This document shows, in pieces, positions 57,596-64,000 of a stretch of DNA of 64,000 nt. The position numbers and the translations under genes were made by a program. Where the stretch lies: assembly GCA_023428785.1 (NCBI GenBank), contig JAEYWU010000139.1, positions 1 through 64,000 of the forward strand, given 5' to 3'. This stretch comes from Pseudomonadota bacterium (GTDB lineage Bacteria > Pseudomonadota > Alphaproteobacteria > Caulobacterales > Caulobacteraceae). A model generated the notes under the pieces. That model saw nothing but the letters and a program-made list of their open reading frames with translations, was not told the origin of the DNA and made no database searches. The number at the start of each line of letters is the position of its first letter. Position 1 is the stretch's first letter.

Positions 57596-58714
57596 ATGGC
57601 CGACAACACCTTCACCGAAGCCGACCGAACCGACGGCGTAGAGCCCGACATGGTCGACCAGAAGAACGCCCCGAAGTCCGACGCCCCGCAGGCCCCTGCG
57701 GTCGCGGCCATGAACATGATCCAGGCGCTGAACTCCGCGCTCGACATCAAGATGGCCGAAGACCCGTCGGTGCTCTCGTTCGGCGAGGACGCGGGCTATT
57801 TCGGCGGGGTCTTCCGCGTCACCGATCACCTGCAGAAGAAGCACGGCCTGACCCGCAGCTTCGACGCCCCGATCTCGGAAAACGGCATCGCCGCCGCCGG
57901 CATCGGCATGGCGGTGTATGGCCTGCGGCCCGTGATCGAGATGCAGTTCGCGGACTACATCTATCCGGCCTATGACCAGCTGGTCTCGGAAGCGGCCAAG
58001 ATCCGCTACCGCTCGGGCGGAGAGTTCACCTGTCCGATCACGGTCCGCAGCCCCTATGGCGGCGGCATCTTCGGCGGCCAGACGCACAGCCAGAGCCCGG
58101 AGAGCCTGTTCACCCACATTGCGGGCCTCAAGGTCGTCATTCCGAGCAATCCGTATGACGCCAAGGGCCTGCTGACGGCGGCGATCGAGGATGACGATCC
58201 GGTCGTCTTCTTCGAGCCCAAGCGCCTCTACAACGGCCCGTTCGACGGCTGGCACGAGAAGCCTGTTTCGCCCTGGAAGACCCAGGAACTGGCCCAGGTG
58301 CCTACTGGCAAATACCTTGAGCCGCTCGGCAAGGCGCGGACCATGCGCGAGGGCTCGGACGTCACCATCCTGGCCTACGGCACCATGGTGTGGGTGTCGC
58401 TGGCGGCCGCCGAACATGCGGGCGTCGACGCCGAAGTGATCGACCTGCGCTCGCTGGTGCCGCTCGACATCGAGGCCATCGAGGCCTCGGTGAAGAAGAC
58501 CGGCCGCTGCGTGGTGGTTCACGAGGCGCCCAAGACGTCGGGCTATGGCGCGGAGCTGTCGGCCCTGGTGCAGGAGCGCTGTTTCTATCACCTGGAGGCG
58601 CCGGTCCAGCGGGTCTGCGGCTGGGATACGCCTTATCCGCACGCCTTTGAGTGGGAGTACTTCCCCGGACCCGAGCGGGTCGCCACGGCGATCAAGCGCG
58701 TGATGGAGGGCTGA
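57596..58714 (+). CDS. bkdA2: Branched-chain 2-oxoacid dehydrogenase E1 beta
   Basis: A 372-residue transketolase-like partner of E1 alpha. Conserved elements are NMIQALNSALDIKMAEDP, SFGEDAGYFGGVFRVT, DAPISENGIAAAGIGMAVYG and EMQFADYIYPAYDQLVSEA. The C-terminal domain includes EVIDLRSLVPLDIEAIEASV and VVVHEAPKTSGYGAEL. A poorly conserved tail of about 40 residues precedes the core. It starts two bases after the E1 alpha stop. Confidence 0.95.
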   Translation: MADNTFTEADRTDGVEPDMVDQKNAPKSDAPQAPAVAAMNMIQALNSALDIKMAEDPSVLSFGEDAGYFGGVFRVTDHLQKKHGLTRSFDAPISENGIAAAGIGMAVYGLRPVIEMQFADYIYPAYDQLVSEAAKIRYRSGGEFTCPITVRSPYGGGIFGGQTHSQSPESLFTHIAGLKVVIPSNPYDAKGLLTAAIEDDDPVVFFEPKRLYNGPFDGWHEKPVSPWKTQELAQVPTGKYLEPLGKARTMREGSDVTILAYGTMVWVSLAAAEHAGVDAEVIDLRSLVPLDIEAIEASVKKTGRCVVVHEAPKTSGYGAELSALVQERCFYHLEAPVQRVCGWDTPYPHAFEWEYFPGPERVATAIKRVMEG

Positions 58715-58718
58715 GGAT

Positions 58719-60362
58719 ATGGGACGCTACGTCTTCAAACTGCCCGACGTGGGCGAAGGAACCGCCGAGGCCGAACTGGTGGCCTGGCACGTCAAGCTGG
58801 GCGACATGGTCGCCGAGGACCAGATCGTCGCCGACGTCATGACCGACAAGGCGACCGTCGAACTGACCAGCCCGGTGTCGGGCAAGGTCACGGCCCTGCA
58901 CGGCGAGGTCGGCGGCATGCTGATCGTGCGCGCGCCGCTGGTGGAGTTCGAGGTCGAGGGGGCGGGGAACGCCTCTGAGGCCGACGAGGCGCCCGCTGCC
59001 GCTCAGGCTCCCGCGCCAGAGCCCGTGAAGGCCGCCGAGCCCGCACCGGCTCCGGCCGCAGCACCGGCCGCCGCCGCGACCGGCGCCAACTATGTCTTCA
59101 AGCTGCCGGACGTGGGCGAAGGCACGGCCGAGGCCGAGTTGGTCGGCTGGCATGTGAAGGTCGGGGATGCGGTCTCGGAAGACCAGATCCTGGCCGACGT
59201 CATGACCGACAAGGCGACGGTGGAGATCACCAGCCCGGTCAACGGCGTAGTCGTGGCCCTGCACGGCGAGCCGGGCGTGGCCCAGGCCGTCGGCGGGCCT
59301 CTGGTCAGCTTCAAGGTCGAGGGCGCCGGCAATGTGAAGGCGGAGGCCGCCCCGGCTCCGGCTCCGGCCCCAGCGCCCGCCAAGGCCGAGCCGGCTCCCG
59401 CCGCCAAGCCTGCCGCGCCGACGCAGAAGGCCGCTCCGACCAAGGCCGTGGCCGAAGGCTTCACCACCCGCAAGGCGGGCGAGCGTCCGCTGGCGTCGCC
59501 GGCGGTGCGCAAGCGCGCGCGCGATCTGGGCGTCGAGCTGCAGTTCGTGGCGGGCTCCGGTCCGGCGGGCCGGATCGGGCACGAGGACCTGGACGCCTAT
59601 GTTTCGGGCGGTGGTCGCGGCGCCTCGGCTCCGTCCGGCGGCGGCTCGATGTACGCGAAGGCCGAGGGCACGACCGAGACGAAGATCATCGGCCTTCGCC
59701 GCAAGATCGCGGAGAAGATGGCCGAGAGCGTGCGGCGCATCCCGCACATCACCTATGTCGAGGAAATCGACGTCACGGCGCTGGAGGAGCTGCGGGCTCA
59801 TCTGAACGCCCAGGCCAAGGCGACGGGGAAACCCAAGCTGAACGTCCTGCCGTTCATCGCGCGCGCCATCGTCGTGGCGCTTCGGGACCAGCCGACGATC
59901 AACTCGCACTATGACGACGAGGCCGGGGTGCTGACGACCCATGCCGCCGTGCACCTGGGCATCGCCGCCCAGACGCCGAACGGCCTGATGGTGCCGGTGG
60001 TCCGCCACGCCGAGGCGCGTGATCCTTATGATACCGCGCAGGAGATCGCGCGGGTGTCGAGCGCGGCCAAGGACGGGTCGGCCAAGCGCGAGGAGCTCTC
60101 GGGCTCGACCATCACCATCACCTCGCTGGGCACGCTCGGCGGCATCACCCACACCCCGATCATCAACCACCCCGAGGTGGCCATCATCGGTCCGAACAAG
60201 ATCTCGGAGCGGGTCGTGGTGCGCGACGGCCAGATGGTCGTGCGCAAGATGATGAACCTGTCCTCCAGCTTCGATCACCGGATCGTGGACGGCCATGACG
60301 CGGCGGTGTTCGTGCAACGGATCAAGGGCTTGCTGGAGCATCCGGCGACGTTGTGGATGTGA
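58719..60362 (+). CDS. bkdB: Branched-chain 2-oxoacid dehydrogenase E2 with two lipoyl domains
   Basis: A 547-residue acyltransferase core. Two lipoyl domains (about 2-78 and 126-202) each carry the lipoylated Lys in VMTDKATVE. Ala/Pro-rich linkers separate them from an E3/E1-binding domain (about 262-300, LASPAVRKRARDLGVELQF) and the catalytic domain with SSSFDHRIVDGHDAA near the end. The two lipoyl domains are close copies, indicating internal duplication. Single-lipoyl BCKDH E2s are more usual. Confidence 0.95.
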   Translation: MGRYVFKLPDVGEGTAEAELVAWHVKLGDMVAEDQIVADVMTDKATVELTSPVSGKVTALHGEVGGMLIVRAPLVEFEVEGAGNASEADEAPAAAQAPAPEPVKAAEPAPAPAAAPAAAATGANYVFKLPDVGEGTAEAELVGWHVKVGDAVSEDQILADVMTDKATVEITSPVNGVVVALHGEPGVAQAVGGPLVSFKVEGAGNVKAEAAPAPAPAPAPAKAEPAPAAKPAAPTQKAAPTKAVAEGFTTRKAGERPLASPAVRKRARDLGVELQFVAGSGPAGRIGHEDLDAYVSGGGRGASAPSGGGSMYAKAEGTTETKIIGLRRKIAEKMAESVRRIPHITYVEEIDVTALEELRAHLNAQAKATGKPKLNVLPFIARAIVVALRDQPTINSHYDDEAGVLTTHAAVHLGIAAQTPNGLMVPVVRHAEARDPYDTAQEIARVSSAAKDGSAKREELSGSTITITSLGTLGGITHTPIINHPEVAIIGPNKISERVVVRDGQMVVRKMMNLSSSFDHRIVDGHDAAVFVQRIKGLLEHPATLWM

Positions 60363-60850
60363 TGCGTAGGCGATGCGCCCTGACCGCAGTGCTGGGGTTT
60401 TCGGCCTTGGCCAGCCCCACGGCGGCGCAGACTCCGCCTCCACCGCCCGTGCTGTGTCCGCCCAGCGCGGAACTGACCTTCGAGGACACGATCGTTGTTC
60501 GCGGGAGAGTCACAACGGTCGAGCAAACTGGAGAAGAGGTGCGTCAGGTCCGGTATTCAGGTCGCGAGCCGGTTGCCGTGGGTGTGACGATCCTCAGCGC
60601 ATCAATCGAGGTAACGGAAGTTCTTCGCGGAGGACCGCCGCAAGACCCCCTGGTCTATTCTTTCCAGCAGCCGCCCACGGGATGTGACGGTCCATCGGTG
60701 GAGGCCGGAGATGTCGTGCTTTTGTCTATCAATCCGGATCGGGCGGTGAGGATCGAAACCGAGTCATCTCTCGCCTATGCCTCACAACGCCCGCTTAGAG
60801 CGCGTCCCCATTTGATGCGCGATCGTGCACAGGATCCCCAAGACCAGTGA
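60362..60850 (+). CDS. Small secreted protein inserted in the bkd operon
   Basis: A 162-residue protein from ATG 60362, which shares a base with the E2 stop; its own stop overlaps the E3 GTG start. The N-terminus is a signal peptide (ALTAVLGFSALASPTAAQ) followed by a Pro run. The body (about 40-140) is beta-rich: IVVRGRVTTVEQTGEEV, SIEVTEVLRGGPPQDPLVYS and GDVVLLSINPD. No family is named. Codon use is less GC-biased than E2 or E3. A secreted protein between cytoplasmic complex subunits is unexpected. Confidence 0.72.
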   Translation: MRRRCALTAVLGFSALASPTAAQTPPPPPVLCPPSAELTFEDTIVVRGRVTTVEQTGEEVRQVRYSGREPVAVGVTILSASIEVTEVLRGGPPQDPLVYSFQQPPTGCDGPSVEAGDVVLLSINPDRAVRIETESSLAYASQRPLRARPHLMRDRAQDPQDQ

Positions 60851-62244
60851 CCCAAACCATCAAAACCAAAGTCCTCATCATCGGCGCCGGGACCGGCGGT
60901 TACGTCGCCGGAATCCGCTGCGGCCAGCTCGGCCTGGAGGCCGTGCTGGTGGACGCGGGCGAAGGGCTGGGCGGGACCTGCCTGAACGTGGGGTGCATTC
61001 CGTCCAAGGCGATCATCCATGCGGCCAACAAGTTCGAGACCGTGGCGAAGGCGGCGGATGGGGGGACGCTGGGGATCACGGCGGCCAAGCCGGCCATCGA
61101 TCTGACCCAGACGGTCGCGTGGAAGAACGGGATCGTCAAAAAGCTGAACCAGGGCGTCTCGGGCCTGCTGAAGCGGGCCAAGGTGAAGGTGATCAAGGGC
61201 TGGGCGACCTTCTCGGACGCCAAGACCTGCACGGTGAAGTCCGAAGAGGGCGACATCACGGTCTCGGCCGAGCACGTCATCCTGGCGACGGGCTCCGAGC
61301 CGGTCGAACTGCCGTTCTTGAAGTTCGGCGGCGACGTGATCTCCTCGACCGAGGCCCTGTCGCTGGACAAGGTCCCGGGCAAGCTGGTCGTCGTCGGCGG
61401 CGGCTATATCGGGCTGGAGTTGGGCATCGCGTTCAGGAAGCTCGGCGCCGAGGTCACGGTCGTCGAAATGGCCGAGCGCATCCTGCCGCTCTACGACAAG
61501 GACCTGACGGCCCCGGTCACCAGGTGGCTCGAAAAGCATGGCGTGAAGCTGCTGTTGGGCGCCAAGGCCGGGTCGTTCGAGAAGGGCAAGCTCAACGTCA
61601 CGACCAGGGACGGCGAGGCCGTCAAGCTGGACGCCGACAAGGTGCTGGTCACCGTCGGCCGCCGTCCGCGCACGCAGGGCTGGGGTCTTGAGAACATGGG
61701 GGTGGCCATGGCCGGGCCGTTCGTGAAGACCGACAACCGCTGCGCCACCAGCATGCGGAACGTCTGGGCCATCGGCGACCTGACCGGCGAGCCCATGCTG
61801 GCCCACAAGGGCTCGGCCCAGGGCGAGGTCGTGGCCGAGATCATCGCGGGCCATGACGCGGTCTTCGACCCCGTCACCATCGCGGCCGTCTGCTTCACCG
61901 AGCCGGAGATCGTCTCGGCCGGTCTGGGACCGTCGGACGTCGAGGGCCGCGACGACGTGATCACCGCCTCCTTCCCGCTGATGGCCATCGGCCGAGCCCT
62001 GGCGATCGAGGCGGGCGACGACGGCGGCTTCGTGCGCGTCATCGCCAACAAGGACGATCACCACATCCTGGGCATCCAGGCCGTCGGCCAGCACGTGTCG
62101 GAGCTGTCCAACAGCTTCGCCCAGATGCTGGAGATGGGCGCCGTGCTGGAGGACGTGGCGGGGACGATCCACGTTCACCCGACGCTCGGCGAAGCCTTCC
62201 ACGAAGCGACCCTGCGGGCGCTCGGGCACGCGATCCACATCTAG
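60847..62244 (+). CDS. lpdA: Dihydrolipoyl dehydrogenase (E3)
   Basis: A 465-residue FAD/NAD flavoenzyme that reoxidises the lipoyl groups of E2. FAD motif VLIIGAGTGGYVAGIR (residues 9-24), redox-active disulfide GGTCLNVGCIPSKA (about 43-56), NAD motif VVVGGGYIGLELGIAF, and C-terminal His-Glu pair HVHPTLGEAFHEA are all intact. GTG 60847 overlaps the stop of the small secreted protein gene, so it is translated from the same operon mRNA. Confidence 0.96.
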   Translation: MTQTIKTKVLIIGAGTGGYVAGIRCGQLGLEAVLVDAGEGLGGTCLNVGCIPSKAIIHAANKFETVAKAADGGTLGITAAKPAIDLTQTVAWKNGIVKKLNQGVSGLLKRAKVKVIKGWATFSDAKTCTVKSEEGDITVSAEHVILATGSEPVELPFLKFGGDVISSTEALSLDKVPGKLVVVGGGYIGLELGIAFRKLGAEVTVVEMAERILPLYDKDLTAPVTRWLEKHGVKLLLGAKAGSFEKGKLNVTTRDGEAVKLDADKVLVTVGRRPRTQGWGLENMGVAMAGPFVKTDNRCATSMRNVWAIGDLTGEPMLAHKGSAQGEVVAEIIAGHDAVFDPVTIAAVCFTEPEIVSAGLGPSDVEGRDDVITASFPLMAIGRALAIEAGDDGGFVRVIANKDDHHILGIQAVGQHVSELSNSFAQMLEMGAVLEDVAGTIHVHPTLGEAFHEATLRALGHAIHI

Positions 62245-62301
62245 GGTCGTTGACCCTCAGGTTGACGGTGATCACATAGGCTCCCGAACCAGGAGCCTGC
62301 C

Positions 62302-62778
62302 ATGACCGATCCCGTCGCCTATGGCGTCGCCACGCCCGAGCAGGTCGCCGGCAAGACCGGGCTCGAGACCATGCAGGCCGCCATCACAGGCGAACTTCCG
62401 CGCGCGCCGATCGCCCAGCCCATGCGGTTCTGGCTGTCGGAGGCGGAGGAGGGGCGCTGCGTCTTCATCGGGGAGCCGGACGAGACGCTCCTGAACCCGC
62501 TGGGCACGGTCCACGGCGGCTGGGCCCTGACGCTGATCGACAGCGCGGCGGGCTGCGCCTGCCATACGACCCTGCCGGCGGGCGTCGGCTATACGACCGT
62601 CGAAACCCACTGCAACTTCACCCGCCCGATCCAGCCGGGCGCAGGTCCGATCCGGGCCGAAGGCCGCGTCATCAACCGCGGACGGTCGATCGTCACGGCC
62701 GAGGCGACGATCACGGACGCTCAAGGCCGCCTGCTGGCCCACGGCGGCTCGACCCTGATGGTGCTTCAGCCACGCTAG
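62302..62778 (+). CDS. PaaI-family hotdog thioesterase
   Basis: A 158-residue hotdog-fold acyl-CoA thioesterase. The signature NPLGTVHGGWALTLIDSAAG (about 65-85) holds the catalytic Asn/Gly-His-Gly-Gly and Asp region; TVETHCNFTRPIQPGAGPIR and EATITDAQGRLLAHGGSTLM follow. The substrate is unknown; position after the bkd operon could suit branched-chain or aryl acyl-CoAs. GGAGCC precedes the ATG. Confidence 0.9.
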   Translation: MTDPVAYGVATPEQVAGKTGLETMQAAITGELPRAPIAQPMRFWLSEAEEGRCVFIGEPDETLLNPLGTVHGGWALTLIDSAAGCACHTTLPAGVGYTTVETHCNFTRPIQPGAGPIRAEGRVINRGRSIVTAEATITDAQGRLLAHGGSTLMVLQPR

Positions 62779-62902
62779 ATGCCCGTAAAGAACGAGCCCA
62801 AGCCGCTGAAATTTCTACCGTAGCCTCACGAGATGCGGCGGTTTTTCCCCGGCGCTACGTGCGGCGCCAGAATAGCCGTCCTAGTCTTTGACATTGCAGA
62901 CT

Positions 62903-62929
62903 GACCCGGTCGACCCGGTCGACCCGGTC
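62903..62929 (+). repeat. Three tandem copies of a 9-bp unit
   Basis: GACCCGGTC occurs three times in a row in the 169-bp gap between two convergent genes. Each junction forms the palindrome GGTCGACC. It is too short and has no spacers, so it is not a CRISPR array. Confidence 0.9.
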
Positions 62930-62947
62930 GATTTGGACGGGGTTTTC

Positions 62948-64000
62948 TCAGTTCGAACCGGCCGGGTTTGCGGGCGCGATCCGCATCAGGCGGCCGTTGT
63001 CCTCGTCGGTAACGACCCACAAAGAACCGTCGGCCGCGACCTGGACGTCGCGGATGCGCTGGGTCTGGTCGACCAGCAGCCGCTCCTCGCCGACGACGCG
63101 ATCGCCCTCGATCACCAGCCGGGCGAGATGCCGGCCGGCGAGGCCCGAGACGAACAGATTGCCCCGCCATTCCGGAAACAGGTCGCCCTCGTAGAAGGCG
63201 ACGCCGCCGGGCGCCACCACCGGGTCCCAGTAGTAGATCGGCTGCTCCATCCCCTCGCGGGCGGTGACGCCCTCGTTGATCGCGCCGCTGCGATACTCCA
63301 CGCCGTAGGCGATGACCGGCCAGCCATAGTTCAGGCCGGCCCGCACGATGTTTACCTCGTCGCCCCCGCGCGTGCCGTGCTCGATGGCCCACAGTTCGCC
63401 CGTCTCCGGGTTCAGGGCCGCCCCCTGGACGTTGCGGTGACCGAGCGACCAGATCTCGGGCCGCGCGCCGTCCTGATCCACGAAGGGATTGTCGGCAGGG
63501 ACGGAGCCGTCGGCGTCGATGCGTATGATCTTGCCGAGATGGCTGCCGAGATCCTGCGCCTGCGGCCGCGTCTGGGTGTCGGAGCGCTCGCCCAGGGTCA
63601 CGAACAGCCGGCCCTCCCGATCGAAGACCAGCCGCGAGCCATAGTGCATAGAGTTCGAATAGGAGGGCAGGGCGCGGAAGATGACCTCGAGATCGCCCAG
63701 GCTCCGGCCGTCATCGGACAGGCGCGCGCGGGCGACGGCGGTGCCGTTGCCGTCGTCGCGCGGCTCGGCGTAGCTGAAATAGACCAGCCGGTCGGTCGCG
63801 AAATCCGGGCTGATGGCGACGTCCAGCAGGCCGCCCTGGCCATCGGCGTGAAGGTCCGGAAGCCCGCTGATGCTGGCCAGGCGCTCTCCGGTCGCGGAGA
63901 TGAGAAGCAGGTTCCCGGGCCGCTCCGTCACCAGCCAGTTGCCGTTCGGAAGCTGCTGGAGGGCCCAGGGGTGATCGAGGCCGTCGGCCACGGTGGTCAC
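62948..64000 (-). CDS. PQQ-dependent sugar dehydrogenase (5' end outside window)
   Basis: The C-terminal 350 residues of a glucose/sorbosone dehydrogenase-type six-bladed propeller; the signal peptide and true start lie beyond 64000. Visible family parts: GLDHPWALQQLPNGNWLVTE, GGLLDVAISPDFATDRLVYF, SRLVFDREGRLFVTLGERSD, LGHRNVQGAALNPETGELWA and EHGTRGGDEVN. The catalytic His and PQQ-binding Arg/Asn of the family fall in these stretches. Likely a periplasmic aldose dehydrogenase (YliI-like) of unknown substrate. Confidence 0.9.
   Translation of the reverse strand: MTTVADGLDHPWALQQLPNGNWLVTERPGNLLLISATGERLASISGLPDLHADGQGGLLDVAISPDFATDRLVYFSYAEPRDDGNGTAVARARLSDDGRSLGDLEVIFRALPSYSNSMHYGSRLVFDREGRLFVTLGERSDTQTRPQAQDLGSHLGKIIRIDADGSVPADNPFVDQDGARPEIWSLGHRNVQGAALNPETGELWAIEHGTRGGDEVNIVRAGLNYGWPVIAYGVEYRSGAINEGVTAREGMEQPIYYWDPVVAPGGVAFYEGDLFPEWRGNLFVSGLAGRHLARLVIEGDRVVGEERLLVDQTQRIRDVQVAADGSLWVVTDEDNGRLMRIAPANPAGSN

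Noticed and set aside
58692..60443. 583-residue minus-strand frame
   Set aside because: Antisense to the E2 gene; repeats in it only mirror the duplicated lipoyl domains.
60775..62238. 487-residue minus-strand frame
   Set aside because: Antisense to the E3 gene with its intact flavoprotein motifs.
62903..62929. Possible CRISPR-like repeats
   Set aside because: Nine-base units directly abut with no spacers and no cas genes are nearby.

Overview
This window reads as chromosome of a high-GC alphaproteobacterium of the order Caulobacterales, most like Brevundimonas. That placement is inference. It rests on the gene order of the division/cell-wall (dcw) cluster, strongly GC-biased codon use, GANTC methylation motifs and CtrA-like boxes in cell-cycle promoters, start codons lying right behind -10 boxes, and several small proteins I associate with this order. 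I saw no tRNA, rRNA, CRISPR array, prophage or insertion sequence.

Layout. 1-5.2 kb: rnr (RNase R), two small envelope proteins, an AmpD-like amidase with a peptidoglycan-binding domain, a small EF-Tu-domain-2-like protein, and the RNase P RNA gene rnpB. 5.3-28.8 kb: the dcw cluster mraZ-rsmH-ftsL-ftsI-murE-murF-mraY-murD-ftsW-murG, then murC-murB, ddl-ftsQ-ftsA, ftsZ and lpxC, tightly packed with mostly ATGA or TGATG start/stop overlaps. It is interrupted by a secreted protein on the opposite strand and an MscS channel (16.6-18.3 kb), and by a DUF5946-type protein and a MASE1 membrane protein with a degenerate histidine-kinase module (20.6-22.8 kb). 28.8-34.4 kb: pgeF, a MidA-type methyltransferase and lgt on the minus strand, a Nudix gene, then a plus-strand operon of a 26-residue membrane peptide, a pteridine-reductase-like SDR and folB, followed by two DUF4870-like membrane proteins. 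34.4-38.5 kb: small secreted, lipo- and membrane proteins.

38.5-42.0 kb is the accessory patch. A GIY-YIG nuclease gene is bracketed by three copies of a palindromic REP-like repeat. Then come a zinc-ribbon protein gene, a gene-poor stretch and a 579-residue protein of the sporadically distributed DUF6119/TIGR04141 type, all visibly richer in A/T than the surroundings. uvrB follows, with an unusual AT-rich tract inside a highly conserved coding segment.

44.5-54.3 kb: an extensin-like lipoprotein, small proteins (DUF1428, a mini flagellar-rod-like protein, a TMEM43-C-terminus-like membrane protein), then a three-gene operon of a ketosynthase III, a heme-oxygenase-like diiron protein and an unrecognised protein, with a G10 homopolymer in front. 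After that come an SLC13/RCK permease, a PadR-HAAS pair and a second MscS channel. 54.3-64 kb: pirin, a beta-propeller lipoprotein, the branched-chain 2-oxoacid dehydrogenase operon (E1 alpha, E1 beta, E2, a secreted protein, E3), a PaaI-type thioesterase and the 5'-truncated end of a PQQ-dependent sugar dehydrogenase.

The dcw genes form one pathway: MurC-F and Ddl make the UDP-muramyl pentapeptide, MraY and MurG the lipid-linked precursor, FtsW and FtsI polymerise and cross-link it at the septum, and FtsL, Q, A and Z build the division machine. The best candidates for undescribed biology are the ketosynthase/diiron/unknown operon, the DUF6119 gene in its AT-richer patch, the REP/GIY-YIG pair and the histidine-less kinase inside the dcw cluster.
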